From Aradus depressus (lineage: Eukaryota > Arthropoda > Insecta > Hemiptera > Aradidae), in contig OY759219.1 in assembly GCA_963662175.1 (NCBI GenBank), positions 30,484,908 to 30,548,907 of the forward strand: a stretch of DNA of 64,000 nucleotides, in the 5' to 3' direction. The stretch's first letter is position 1; every line of letters begins with the position of its first letter. Below the pieces are notes generated by a model. That model did no database searches. It saw only the letters and a list, made by a program, of their open reading frames with translations, and was not told where the DNA came from. The position numbers were made by a program, and so were the translations under genes. Below, in pieces: positions 32,227 to 43,110 of the stretch.

Positions 32227-33450
32227 GTGTGTACTTCCTCAACACGAATTAATCAATTAAGTTTTCGCTCTCCCTCCTAAGCCAATCGATCTTTTGATCT
32301 AAAACTCACTATTTTATTTACATAGTGGCTTCTGAATCATCATTCTAAATTTTGTGTCGATACATTCATTAATTCGGCAGCTATTAAAGTAATTGAGTTG
32401 GCTCCCTTCTCTGGTTGCTCCCTTCCCTTCGAGTGATATTTCGGGATAATGTTAGGTGACATGTACAGGGACGTAGCCAGGGGGGTACATGCACCCCCTC
32501 CCCCTGGTCAGAGCAAAAAACCAAGATAAAAATTAAATAAACTAAAAAAATCGTTTTTATTATAAATGGATTGCTTGCAAGTTACCAATAGGATCTTGAA
32601 ATTCTGATTCTTAAATCAGTAATCAGCTGTTACTTAAATATACATGTACAAAACAAGTCATATTACATTTATTTAAATATATATGAATTCTATCATTTCA
32701 TTTCCTCGCTCAAAATCGTCATTTATGTTACACTTTATACTATTAAAGCCGATTTTACATGCAAACTAAAAATGCAAAGCGCAGCAACAACAAATGCACG
32801 CTATTGGTTGTGAGTCATTTAATTCTTAAAGCACAGAAACCACATGGTACATTTGCTACTGCTGCACTTTGCATTTTTGCTGCTCATGTAAAGTCAGCTT
32901 AAGTATTACAGTCAATGGTTACCTCAGGGGAGCTTCTAGAGGTCCGAGTCTCCCAAATTAATAACAAAAAGTCGGCAGCGCTAACCACGGAAACCCCTCT
33001 ACTCAAACTCCTGGCTACGCTCCTGGACATGCATATGGGGTTTCAAATTTAAATATAAAATTTCAGGTCGATATATTCGTTACATCGTAAGTTATTGGGA
33101 TTTTCGGGTTGATTCCTTCTGATCTTCCCTTCCATTCAGCTGATTCTCCTGAAAACAAATAGATAAAGAGTACTTATGTCAGTATGTTTATTACAACTAC
33201 AATTACTAGACTTTTTTGTGTTAAGCTTCCCCCCTAATCCCCTCTTATCTTTGACTGAAAATTAATAGGTGTCGTTCTTAGAGAGTTCTGGATACACATA
33301 TGAAATTTCTGAATCCTCCAATGACGACACCTATTAATTTTCAGCGGATTAGAGAAGGATCCAATGAATGTGTCGACACACAATTTAGTTTGAGGATTCT
33401 GAAGCCACAATCCAAATTGGCTTTGGAGAGCGAAAACTTTATTGATTAAT
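32227..33450 (+). repeat. HX repeat split by a hAT element, with an inverted end
   Basis: Forward HX runs 32227-32465 and 33026-33308. The break is the hAT element 32466-33025. From 33310 to 33450 the sequence turns to reverse HX (GACGACACCTATTAATTTTC), so a second copy abuts in inverted orientation. Confidence 0.75.
32466..33025. mobile_element. hAT-type non-autonomous element (copy 2) with 8-bp TSD
   Basis: Ends CAGGGACGTAGCCAGGGG and (reverse complement) CAGGAGCGTAGCCAGGAG. Flanks are GACATGTA (32458-32465) and GACATGCA (33026-33033), an 8-bp target duplication with one change. No transposase. An internal inverted pair, 'TGCAAAGCGCAGCA' / 'TGCTGCACTTTGCA', lies in the centre. It lacks the MITE found in copy 1. 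Confidence 0.88.
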
Positions 33451-33704
33451 AGGCATTAAGGAATAGATTCTTTCCCTTCGACAGTTCCACAGATTCGATA
33501 TTGAAGGACTGAGACAAGAGCATTACCATCCCGTAGGAGTTCCTTTTGGGATGGATAAGGAAAAAGCAACTTTCTATTCGATTAGGAGCAATGGAGAAGC
33601 CATCTGAATGCCGCTGGTACAAAGAATGTCCTTTAACACTAAATGTCCAAAAATGGCTATATGTCGTCACTGTTAACAATAAAATCTCCTGTTTTCTGTT
33701 TCAG

Positions 33705-34151
33705 TTCCCAGGATGCAAAGTGGCCTGCCAGTTCCATGTGGAGAGTGAGGGAGGTCAACGAGTACCCGTGATCCAGACCCGAGGAGAAGGTGTGATCCGG
33801 GTCTCCGCCGGAGTGGCAAGCTGGCCCCGACCCTCCAGGCCAGAAGGCCCCTTCGTGTACGTTCTCATGCGACGAGTTGGAGAGAGACCCTGGCGACAAA
33901 TATCGCAGGGTCTTGCCACCTCTGCAAGAGTTCCTGAAGGTGGTATCCTTCGAGTTCTTGTTGTCGATCGTGATGGCCTTGTGACCATCTATAGCCCGAC
34001 GAAGAAGTCAAGTCTTGAGGAAGCTAGAGGCGTCTTGGAAGCGATGGGTCGAAGAGATATCCTTGCACCGCTTCCGCCTCCTAATCAACTAGGAAAAAGG
34101 ATTAATACGGAAATTTCACTGCCTACAACTAGTCTTCCTACAGGGATTCTC
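33705..34151 (+). CDS. Host gene exon: cysteine-rich end plus fibronectin-III-like module
   Basis: A 447-nt, phase 0-0 exon between acceptor CTGTTTTCTGTTTCAG and donor GTAAGTAG, 149 residues. It opens FPGCKVACQFHVESEGGQRV, completing the cysteine pattern of the 11227 exon. It then shows a fibronectin-III-like pattern: VIRVSAGVASWPRPS (B-strand Trp), 'FVYVLMRRVGERPW', 'LRVLVVDRDGLVTIYSP'. The rest (GVLEAMGRRDILAPLPPPNQ) is a proline-rich linker. I infer an extracellular or membrane-attached adhesion-type protein; no signal peptide or membrane segment is visible in these exons. Codons are GC-richer than the flanks, which supports selection. Gene identity unknown. Confidence 0.8.
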
Positions 34152-34706
34152 GTAAGTAGATTTTTATCATTCAAATTACTTTTGTCAGGGAGAAAATAGA
34201 GGCGTAAAATTAAGGAAATGGACGGCTCTTTTGTATTAAGTCCTTTGCTTGGAAGCATTCCGATTATAAAGGCATTTAAAGACCCATTTGAAACAGGATA
34301 TCCTTTCCTCAGAGTTTCCAATTCCTCTTCCAAGTCTAATCTCTTGTGTTACAGTTGACTAATTAGTGACATTCCCTACGTTTTTCGTGCATTGTAACGC
34401 AATGTGTGGTTTACACTTATTTGCTATGCGCAGTAGAGCTGTGCTGCCGCCAGTAGCCTCATTAATTTTTTTCTTCAGAGCATCATTTTTCTCGGTATTC
34501 CCAATTGTCCAACTCCGAATTCCACTAAAATGCCGCTAGAGGAGCAGGGCCTATATAATTTTAGATATAAAGCGAAAGCAAATTGTCGAATTAACGAATG
34601 ATTGTTCCCTTTTTCCCAATGTATTCCTCTTCAGGAATACTCAAAATATTCCCTCTGCTAGTATTTAACTTCTCATATTACTTCAACTACTATTATCTTT
34701 GCACAG
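34152..34706 (+). other. Intron of the host gene, 555 bp
   Basis: Bounded by GTAAGTAG and TATTATCTTTGCACAG. No repeat recognised inside, in contrast to the 22.4-kb upstream intron. Confidence 0.7.
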
Positions 34707-34934
34707 GAGGACAGACGACAGGAACGAAGGGATTGGATCCTTCGGGAAGTGAGTCTGATTCATCAGAAAGTCCTTGTGATCGCAGAGATCGCCTGGGAGC
34801 CACGACGTAGCCAAAGACGACCTGTCTACTTCGTCACTTGGGAAGTGGATGGAGGTGGTCTGAAAGGCAACCTTTTCACCGATTCTACCTCAGTCACATT
34901 GTCGTTATGGCCGGACACAATCTACCACATACAG
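34707..34934 (+). CDS. Host gene exon: part of a second fibronectin-III module
   Basis: A 228-nt, phase 0-0 exon with acceptor CTTTGCACAG and donor GTAAGC, 76 residues. A charged start (EDRRQERRDWILREVSLIHQ) is followed by strands of a fibronectin-III fold: VLVIAEIAWEPRRSQ (Trp), 'VYFVTWEVDGGG', 'TDSTSVTLSLWPDTIYHIQ', i.e. the 'L.P.T.Y.I.V' signature before the last strand. The final G-strand must lie in the next exon, not found in this window. Being phase 0 throughout, the three exons could be skipped or shuffled without a frameshift. Confidence 0.8.
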
Positions 34935-35339
34935 GTAAGCTATTTTCAATTCTTAGTTTTAGTTAATCATTATGAGATTTTAATACCCACTTTATATTTT
35001 ACTGGAAAGTGTATGAAGCATTTCTCTGACAACTTTCTAGTTTTTTCTCTTATGCTTCAAACATCTTTGAAGTTCTATTTCTCTTTAATTTATTCTGTGT
35101 GACAGTAGCGGATCCTATGTCGAACGTATAGTTAATAGAATCCATTTGAATAACAGTATCTCATACACTCAACAAGAGAAACCCCATGTATTGAGTTAGC
35201 ATGTAAATTTTCAGCTTTATTGGCCTTGTAGAATTGCCTCAGTATTGAGTACCTTATATGTAAAGCGTGTACTATACAATTCGCTTTACTTTTCAGTACC
35301 ATTGAGGAATAGGTTTCTCTTCAAGGATGTCATATATAC

Positions 35340-35770
35340 TGGGTCTACGGGACTTGAACATCCAATGCCCTTATCCCATCCTTGGAAGCGCTGGGGTTCC
35401 TTGTTGCCTTGACACACCTGGATCTGAAGATATCACCAACTCTTTCAAGAATCCACCAGTTTGCAAATTTAAAAATACTCCTATAGAATAATTTTCTCAA
35501 ATCTTCCTCTAAGATCATATTACTAAATGTGAAATCTCGTTCGATCATATCTCGGACATCTACACAGGAAGTGAGCTGACGTCTTCTTCTCTACATCTGT
35601 CACAGGTGGGACTGTCCTTGACTTCTATAATATCTGTCCGTTGAAAGGACCATTGAAGATTCCTGTTAGTTGCCAAAGCTCGTTCCGTTTAAGGTTCAGG
35701 ATCTCCCAACACCTTGGAATCCTCACCCAGGATCTCTCCATTTCAAGTTCACTTTTACTTCCTCAGTTAT
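35340..35770 (-). pseudogene. LINE ORF2 C-terminal remnant (RNase-H-type element, zinc-finger tail)
   Basis: The minus strand gives 'LKRNELWQLTGIFNGPFQRT', DSPTCDRCREED, then after a frameshift SAHFLCRCPRYDRTRFHI, then NMILEEDLRKLFYRSIFKFA. This is the 'RxLTGxxxxHxxLxxHL...CxxCxxExETxxHxLxxCPxxxxxR..F' region that follows the RNase H domain in R1/I/Loa-type LINEs. CCHC residues are visible. At least one frameshift. It lies in the intron after the last host exon. Confidence 0.65.
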
Positions 35771-35975
35771 ACACAGTATAGGGGAAGTTATATAATCGGT
35801 CAGTATTTCGATGTATATTTTTCTGTATAATTTTATATATGATGTATAATTTTATATGTGTATCCAGAATCCCCAGAACGTCATCAATTGGTTTTCAGTC
35901 AAATCGGCCACAGGGATGAAGGAGATATGAGGGGAAACAACACACAAACTAAATTATCCGAATAACTTCCGATGA
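35770..35975 (-). repeat. HX repeat, 3' part, reverse
   Basis: Begins CACAGTATAGGGGAAGTTAT then ATAATCGGTC, with about one sub-unit. Confidence 0.7.
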
Positions 35976-36491
35976 TTGACCACTTTTCATCCGGATTCGT
36001 TACTTAGTGTACTGGCTCTGAAGGGTTTCCAGTCGGTCTGCTTCCTCATTTTCGTGTTCTGGTTCGAACAGTTTACCCTGAAAGCCATATTGGCTGTATA
36101 CAAGAAGGCCTATAGCTAAGTACAAGTCATGCTGTCTTTTGTTTTCCTAACGAAGCTATGAACATAACACAATGTATAACGATGGCTTCTCACTGATCCC
36201 ATCTCTCCTTTCATTCAGATAATACTTTCTTTTCAAATAGCATTATCTGATGTTATTGTTTGTTCATTTGACGGTTTTATCAATCAATCTCCTTATCATT
36301 AACCTTCTTATGGTTACAAATTGGTTACGTTTAATTAACGTACTCAGGACATTCCGGGACATACAGCGGAGGCCCAGGTTCTACAAGGACCGTAGCGCCA
36401 GGGAAAGTAAAGTAAGTAAAGGACATTCCGGGTAGTGAAAAAGCTACATTTCTCCCAAATTACTGAAAGAATTTGAGCCCTCGAAGGAATA

Positions 36492-36749
36492 CAGTAGAAC
36501 CTCGATTATCAGGGGTAATGAGGGAGGGGGAGAAGTCGCACGGATTAATGAAATCACGGTTACACCGGACTCTTTTTATTTAACGAATTGCATATGTGTG
36601 TACATTGTCACGTTATAACGTTATCAGGGCTTGAAATATGAAGTAATCCTTCTTTGTTTTTTACGGTTTGAAATGATTTTCCTTATTTTAGTTCTAATTT
36701 TTCCATTGCGAACACGGATAATCAAGACCGGTTAAACGAGGTTCTACTG
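36492..36749. mobile_element. pogo/Tigger-type MITE, 258 bp, TA target
   Basis: The left end CAGTAGAACCTCGATTATC and the right end, reverse-complemented, CAGTAGAACCTCGTTTAACC follow the pogo/Tigger TIR consensus. TA flanks both sides (36490-36491, 36750-36751). No coding; would need a pogo transposase in trans. Confidence 0.9.
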
Positions 36750-36799
36750 TATGTATAATTCGAGACCGAGGTTTCAACGGATTTTTACGTTTTATGGTC

Positions 36800-36970
36800 A
36801 TGTGCAAACTTAGATCTTGTTCGATTTTGACAGAAATCAGACGAAAATTGTGACCACTTTACTCCGGGGCCTATGTACATTTTAAAGGTACCGCTTATGT
36901 TTATGACCTAATCGAAAATATTTTCAAATAATAGTTGTAGAGAAAACTGAAGTACATATTTTTATTGGGT
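36800..36970 (+). repeat. Repeat family D, copy 1
   Basis: TTTACTCCGGGGCCTATGTA and GTAGAGAAAACTGAAGTACA blocks recur at 41039-41231 and, more diverged, around 60690-61290. No coding. Confidence 0.6.
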
Positions 36971-36999
36971 TTTTAGAGTTGCGCCCCTCCGCCCATTCT

Positions 37000-37430
37000 C
37001 TTCGTTCAATTTTTTTGAAGATTAACAGGTATTGTTCTCATGGGGCCCTCCCCCATAATTCCCTCTTTACTTTTGGTGAGGTCCTTATGGGGTTTTAGAT
37101 ACCAATATAAAATTCCGCGCCGATACATTCATTACATCGGCAGTTATTAGGGTTTTTGAGTTCAGCCTCCTCTCATCTTCCTTTTCACTTCTGTCGATTC
37201 CCCTCAAAATTAATTATGTGTTCCCTATAATGTTCTGGATATACATATAAACTTTCATATCGATAGATTCATTCTATTGGGAGTTATAGTGTTCACAGAC
37301 ATGTAGACAGATTTATTTTTTATTTTTTTGAATTAGAAGATAGAAAAACATGAAAATTTAGGATCGAATTTCTGGACCGATTACATAACTTCCTCTATAC
37401 TTCGTGTAGCTGCTAAAGTAAAGATGTTTA
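37000..37430 (+). repeat. HX repeat, 3' two thirds
   Basis: Three sub-units, then the conserved GTTCACAGACATGTAGACAG block and the 3' hairpin in decayed form (TTCCTCTATACTTCGTGTAG). Confidence 0.75.
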
Positions 37431-37744
37431 TCCTATTTTCATAATCGTTATGAGGGAAATTTTTATTTAAAAAATAAACTATTAAAAATTGGTTGAAAAC
37501 TATCCTCAGCACATTTTGGCGTCTCATGCCATCTGGTGGCGGTTCTACGCCTTAATATAGGCTTCTGTTGTTGCAAATATGGAGTACGATTCTTACACAA
37601 TATGAGGGGTATCATCGTCAGATGGTGCAACAGATGTTACACTGGGAGTCATCGCTTTATAGAAGCCCCCAGTTTCAAGAAAGAGGAACATTTTAACAAA
37701 AGTGTACAATAGGACTTAACGTTATTACACGTTCTGGTATTATT

Positions 37745-37997
37745 TTTTTTTACTTCCCCATCTGTATGTATCGTAGTATAAAGGAAGTTATATAATCGGT
37801 GAGAAATTCGGTGCGATGTGTATAAGAATCACCGGTAATATTGTCACCGTCCTAGCAGGAACTAATCAATTTTTCATAGTCCCTCCAAAATCACTCGTCC
37901 GTTTGGTCTAAAAATCAATATTTGTCTTACATATTGAATTTTGAATCCTCATGCTAAATTTCGTGTCGATACATCCATCAGTAAATCGGCAGTTAAT
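37745..37997. repeat. HX inverted junction
   Basis: Reverse 3' end (TACTTCCCCATCTGTATG... GGAAGTTATATAATCGG) followed by forward 5' part (GAATCACCGGTAATATTGTC), joined back to back, ending at a (TAA)n run at 37998. Confidence 0.65.
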
Positions 37998-38009
37998 AAT
38001 AATAATAAT

Positions 38010-38108
38010 AATACATTTATTTCCGTTAAACCAATACATGGTAATATGATACGTCAAAAGAATTTATACATTAAGAAAGCTTATAAATTAGATTTATAAC
38101 TACTTGAG
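38010..38108 (-). repeat. LINE-tail-like repeat with (TAA)n
   Basis: Partner of 14695-14790. On the minus strand it ends in AATAAATGTATTATTATTA, an AATAAA plus (TTA)n tail similar to that of the 5.8-7.5 kb LINE. Confidence 0.55.
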
Positions 38109-38113
38109 TCTAA

Positions 38114-38599
38114 AAGGGCCCTCACACTGGCAAAAATTTCGCTCAAAATTTTGAGCACAAATATTTTACAAAATTTGAGTGTCGACTAAACATTCATGAT
38201 GGAAGCACGGCGCATCGCGTTGTACTCAGCCATAGCTGCATACGTTTCTTTGCCCAGGGCAAACCCGGAGGTTGAAAGTAGCGTAGTTGTATTGTGTGCA
38301 GTGTTGAAGGAGTCTTTAAATAATAAGAAGAAAAGAGTGTGGGTCAGGAATTATTTGAAGAAGCGACCGACCCATGGTCATCGTAACCTACTTCGCGAAC
38401 TGAGCTTGCGCTCTCATGCTACAAAATATTGACAGGTCCGCAAAAATTTTCTAAACTTTCAGAAAACTTTTGAACGCCCCATAAAATATTGAATACCCCT
38501 TTTTTTTGCACAATATTTTTCCTCACACTCTCAATATTTTTGCACAAAACCGACATCTTCAAATTTTTGAGCGAAATTTTTGCCAGTGTGAGGGTCCTT
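38114..38599. mobile_element. PIF/Harbinger internal-deletion element, TSD TAA
   Basis: Ends AAGGGCCCTCACACTGGCAA and (reverse complement) AAGGACCCTCACACTGGCAA, and the match continues through AAATTTCGCTCAAA. TAA flanks both sides (38111-38113, 38600-38602). 486 bp. It retains the transposase N-terminus at 38196-38432, so it derives directly from an autonomous parent. Confidence 0.92.
38196..38432 (+). pseudogene. Harbinger transposase N-terminal remnant
   Basis: 78 codons from MMEARRIALYSAIAAYVSLP; the core 'KKKRVWVRNYLKKRPTHGHR', NLLRELSLRSH fits the 'RRxWVRPWLxRRxxxGxYxxLLxEL' opening of PIF/Harbinger (HARBI1-like) transposases. The DDE catalytic domain, normally the next ~250 residues, is deleted and the frame stops at ATKY. 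Confidence 0.8.
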
Positions 38600-39269
38600 T
38601 AACACACGTATGATTAAGTAGTAATAACAAAACTATTAAAAAAAGTAAAATGGAATTAATGAAAACTGAATAAATAAATAGGTACTTAAAAATATATGAG
38701 TACATAAAAAACATTAATACATACATACATTTATAATAAGTAGACACATTTTTTAATTTAATAAAAATTAAGATAACTATTTTTTTAAAAACTCTTCGGA
38801 AGTGTCTTTTCCGGGAGACGGTTCTATGGAGATTTTATAAATTTTTTTAAAATTTTTGAATTCAGAGAGTCGGAAAACATGAAATTTCTGGGAAATCTTA
38901 AATTATTGGTAATTTTTGTATTTATATTTTGTATGATGAGACACCTATTTATTTTTAAAAAATAATTTAAAATTTTTTCATTCCTTAAAAAAAAAAGTTT
39001 CAATCTCCAGTTAACCATGCGGTAAATTAACTCATTTGTGTGAGGAAATTAAACTTCAGAAACGTTGCCAACTTTTTAGTTTTGTCCTTTGGCTATAGAT
39101 CAAAACTTTCAGTGATACCTGTTTGTTTTTTTGCTTTAAATTTTCTTTTGTTTTCGTAAAATATTATTTCTGTTATATTTTCTTTAGAAAACCTCATTTT
39201 TTTTTGTTGTTGTTTTTCAGACATTAGCCAAGATCGTTTTGTTTCATTGTTTTTGTTACAATGAGATCA

Positions 39270-40010
39270 TACTATGAGCCCAACAGTTTGAGTTCTAAAT
39301 TTTGCCTACCCTTCGAAGGATGGCGCTTAGCTCAATGTTTTTTCACTTGCCAAAATAGTTACCTTTGTGCTACCTGCACCATATTCGAATGTCAGAAATT
39401 CTATGTTGTTTTCACCAGAATTTCATACTTTCAAACCCCCTGATTACAAAAATGAAAAGAAAAAATATTCCAGTCTGGGAACACGATAACTCCCAATTGA
39501 TTGAATGGATCGACACAAAATTTATAATTAGTGTCCACAACCCCATCCAGGAACGAGAGGATTTTTATTTTAATGAAATTTTGTATGTATGACCGAAATC
39601 CCATAAGAACAAAACCTATCGATTTTCAGTCAAATCGGACAAATGGGAGGGGGGTATTATGGGAGAGGTATAACTCAAAAACTCTAATAACTTCCGTTGT
39701 AATTAATATATCGACATGAAATTTCATATTTAAAGTCAAAACCTAATGAGTACATAACCTGTCAAACTTCAGCGATATCGGTTGAAGGAAAGGGGGGTTC
39801 AGGAGAGGTGGCTACATACTAAAACCCTAATAACTGCTGAAGTTATGAATTTATCGACACAAAATTTAGTATGATTTAGGAGCTTCTATGTAAGAAAACT
39901 GTAGCGCAAACATTCGACTGATTCACCGACGACTTTTTTTTAAATCTGGGAAGTAAAAACTTCGAGCATGCCGTCCTTCGGATATCAGGTACTAGTTAAA
40001 CCCAAATTAG
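39270..40010. repeat. SINE-A scraps and a reverse HX copy
   Basis: 39270-39368 is a minus SINE-A tail/core scrap (TTCTAAATTTTGCCTACCCT, then CTTCGAAGGATGGCG). 39590-39940 is reverse HX ending GATTCACCGACGACTTTTTT. 39952-40010 is a plus SINE-A scrap (CATGCCGTCCTTCGGAT). Confidence 0.65.
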
Positions 40011-40499
40011 AGCTAGCAGGGAAGAGATATAGAGCCAAATATTTGAAGGAAAACTACCAACATACTACCTGAGATAAGTGGCTGTCTGGCTTGTTACTCA
40101 TATAACTGCTTCTGAATGCCAAAAGAAAAACATTGTTTTGAATGCAGCTTAGAGCCCGGGCACATGAGAGAAAAGATTTTCTTGTACTACTCAAGTCTTT
40201 TGTGATGAAGAAGAAACAGCAACAGCCACCCCCCCTTCCTAATCTGATTATCTTTAGAGACTTGCTTGAGCGGAATATTGGCTTTCCTCTCCTCAAATCT
40301 GCTTGTGTTTTGGGACCAGGGAAGATAAATTTTGTATTTTGATGCGCTTGTGAAAAACCTTTGGACTTAACAGGTTTCCGTCTGATCTCGTTATGTTTAG
40401 AGAGCTTCCCAAGCATTATATTTAGAACTGACGTTGTTCTATTTAAGAGGTTCATGGTCCTTTTAGTCGATTACCTCGAAAAATTGCTTAATTATTTGT

Positions 40500-40752
40500 A
40501 ACCCTCATGCCCGAGCTTTAGCTACGAGGTCATATCGCCTACTACCAGAGTGCTCTTTCGTCACTCTGGTGGATATGAGCCCGACTCTACTATGGGAGTC
40601 CTAAATTTGTCTACCCTAAATTTTTATTCACCTAGGGCAGGGGTCTTTAACGAGTACCTGACATCGTACAGGCTCGGGACCATCTCTTAACGTCCCATCC
40701 GAAGGACGGCGTGCTTAAATTTATTTAACTTCCCAGATAAAATAGACTAAGG
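40500..40752 (-). repeat. SINE-A lacking the tRNA head
   Basis: Tail, 'ACCAGAGTGCTCTTTCGTCA' block, central domain and the AGATAAAATAGACTAAGG linker are present. The promoter head is missing, so the copy is 5'-truncated. Confidence 0.85.
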
Positions 40753-40754
40753 TG

Positions 40755-41000
40755 TTGTTTTAAATTTACATATAAAATTTTGTGTCTCTTTACATGTAAT
40801 ACAAAGGCAGTTATTGGGATTTTTGTGTTAAAACCCTTCTCTAATCTCCAACTTTCCTTTGACCGATTTGGCTGAAAATAAGTTGGTGTCGTCTTCATGG
40901 GGTTCTGGACACACTTATAAAATTTCGTGTCGATACATTTATTCTTTTGGGAGTTACCATGTTTCACGGAAAAAATTGAAATTACATTGAAAACGCAATG
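40755..41000 (+). repeat. HX repeat, distal sub-units
   Basis: Contains GATTTGGCTGAAAATAAGTT, GGTGTCGTCTTCATGGGGTT and TTTCGTGTCGATACATTTAT; the 3' hairpin is lost. Confidence 0.65.
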
Positions 41001-41038
41001 GGGAAGTTCAAGCTTTGAGCGATGGTCCCGAACCTGTG

Positions 41039-41231
41039 CGAAATTTGAGACCAGTTTACTCCGGGGCCTATGTACATTTTTCAAGATATCGCTTACGTTT
41101 ATAACCTATTCAAAAATCTTTCGAAATAAAAGTTATGGAGAAAACTAAAATACATATTTATATGAAATATTTTTTGAGATACATGCCGAAAATGTAGTTT
41201 TGAACACATGTTTTTAGACGTTTCCTTGATT
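41039..41231 (+). repeat. Repeat family D, copy 2 (hAT target)
   Basis: Best-preserved family D copy, extending into GAGATACATGCCGAAAATGT and TTTTAGACGTTTCCTTGATT, where the hAT element inserted. Confidence 0.65.
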
Positions 41232-41873
41232 GAGGCCCCCCACATTATTCCCTGGGCCCCGTTGCTAAAAGTCCTGATGGGCCCTCCTCTTACTGCCAAA
41301 AAAATAAATTTTGGCCTTTTTTTACAATATACATTTTTTAACCTTTATTACAATTATTTTTCATCAAACACACATTTAAACTAGTTTTAAGAGTTTAGAC
41401 AGTGTTTAGATTGTCATCGTAAATTTATTTTAAATACTGGTAAATACATAATTGAACAAATTAATTCTTAAATATTTTTGTTTGCTTAATTTTAATATTC
41501 ACACAGATAAAATAATAACTGTCGTAGGAAATTGGTGGTTACATTATAAACCATATGAATGGAAGCTACATTTTTCTGGCTTTGATCATTGATAATTTTA
41601 CAATTACATCACTGAAGTCAAGGCTTGATGCAAGACGGTGTTCGATTGCTAACACTCCAAGTGAATTAAGACGTTCTTGAGTCATTGATGAACGTTGCCA
41701 TGTTTTCAATACGTTGCCCAGCTGACTAAATGCTCTTTCTGCAGATGCAACAGAAACTATTTATACTGTATTAACTATGATTTATTAAAAATGTTCTACT
41801 TTTTAATTTTTTTCCCCGTCCTTGCGGGCCCCGTTGCCGAAGCAACGGTAGCACCGAGCATGTGGGGGCCCTG
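41232..41873 (-). mobile_element. hAT element, internally deleted, perfect 8-bp TSD
   Basis: Flanked by CCTTGATT on both sides (41224-41231, 41874-41881). Ends GAGGCCCCCCACAT and (reverse complement) CAGGGCCCCCACATG form short TIRs. The interior keeps only the 3' end of the transposase gene (41566-41757, minus) next to the 5' terminus, so the central ~2 kb is deleted. 642 bp. Confidence 0.9.
41566..41757 (-). pseudogene. hAT transposase C-terminal dimerisation domain
   Basis: The minus strand reads SVASAERAFSQLGNVLKTWQ, then RSSMTQERLNSLGVLAIEHR and LASSLDFSDVIVKLSMIKAR, then KM and a stop. This is the signature hAT C-terminal dimerisation region (SVASAERxFSxLxxxxxxxRSxMxxERLxxLxxLxxE) of ZMYM/DUF4371-type transposases. 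The catalytic domain and BED finger are gone. The surviving piece is undisrupted. Confidence 0.88.
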
Positions 41874-42103
41874 CCTTGATTTACTCTAATATGGTAACTC
41901 AATACACTTCGCTAATGCACAGCAAGAATAAATGAAGAAACAATTTCTAATGTGTCTTTCTACGGTGGTAGTTCCTGAAGTTACTTGCCATCCATCTTTT
42001 GTGATCCATCTTCTGGTAAAGTTGATAAGACAAAGTGTTAATGTTTTATTATCCTTCAGCTTTACTACAGACGGTTGAACAGGTTCATTGTGTGTTAAGA
42101 TAA

Positions 42104-42340
42104 TTGAAGAGAACCGGGGGATGTTTGACGTTGTCTAAATCCGGCACAAATTCGACACTAATCCCTCTCTCGCCTGACGAGAACAGATACTGGGGAGAAC
42201 TTGAAGGATTAGTGGAACCAGGAGTGCTGCTGGGGGGATATCGGGCGGAGTGCGACCTCCCACAGTCACTTGACTACTACAACACCCACCAAACCATTTG
42301 GAATCATTTTGGAAACAGGAATAAAAGATGGTTGTTTTGA
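42104..42340 (+). CDS. Unrecognised open frame, 78 codons
   Basis: MKRTGGCLTLSKSGTNSTLI, then 'YWGELEGLVEPGVLLGGYRA' and ECDLPQSLDYYNTHQTIW. Base composition is GC-richer than the surroundings, and it lies on the strand of the host exons. I do not recognise a family. It could be a retroelement fragment, a host exon (no convincing donor) or chance. Confidence 0.2.
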   Translation: MKRTGGCLTLSKSGTNSTLIPLSPDENRYWGELEGLVEPGVLLGGYRAECDLPQSLDYYNTHQTIWNHFGNRNKRWLF

Positions 42341-42754
42341 TCAAAGATAAACATGGAATCAAGGATAACAAATAGTATTAGCTTTGTGTTTAGCTGCATT
42401 CCAAGATTTCATCAGAATCAGTCATCAAGATAACTTGATACTAATGTCTCTTCTATTTTAACCCTATGGGATATTCTCAGATGATAAAAACTGTTTTGGA
42501 ATTTAAATTTGAATTCTATAATTCCATCTTCGAAGAATTTTATTTCCTTTCAGATGATTATCTTTGGGACAGAATAAATGATGAGCGACAAATGTCAGGA
42601 TTGAAAAATGATCCTTTGTCCGACATCACAGGTAACCTGTGCTTGTGACAAACTTCATTGAAGTTTGGTTTACTCCTCAAAAGGTCAGTGGCAACTGAAT
42701 ATCGATAACCTTCAGGATTTTCATTTGAATTTTTTGCAGATGAAGTATACCTAA

Positions 42755-43110
42755 CGCAAAATCCCTCGTTGGTGATTCACTGGCTATGTACTTCCCCAGT
42801 AAGAATTAGTCAATTATGTTTTCCCTCTCTCTCCAAAGCCAATCGAATCCACATACTGTCGATACATTCATAACATCGGCAGTTATTAGACTTATTGTGT
42901 TATTAGGTATATTAGGTCCCCCTAATCCTTCCTTTTCTTTGACCGATTTGACTGAAAATCAATAGGTGTCGTCCTTAGAGCGTTCTGGATACACATATAA
43001 AATCATATGTCGATAAGTTCATTCTATCGAGAGTTACAAGTTATACATTTTTTTTTTTTTTTTTTTCATTTTTGTAATCAGAAAAACATAAAATTGTGTT
43101 GAAGCTTGAA
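42755..43110 (+). repeat. HX repeat, forward
   Basis: Starts GTTGGTGATTCACTGGC, then TACTTCCCCAGTAAGAATTA; two sub-units; ends in a T run and a decayed 'CAGAAAAACATAAAATTG' block. Confidence 0.7.

Noticed and set aside
33657..33988. Minus-strand frames over the second host exon
   Set aside because: Antisense shadows; the plus strand has splice sites and FN3-like pattern.
36352..36410. Exon-like block between ACTCAG and GTAAGTAAAG
   Set aside because: Phase 0, required by the previous exon, runs into a TAG after 15 codons. No FN3 character.
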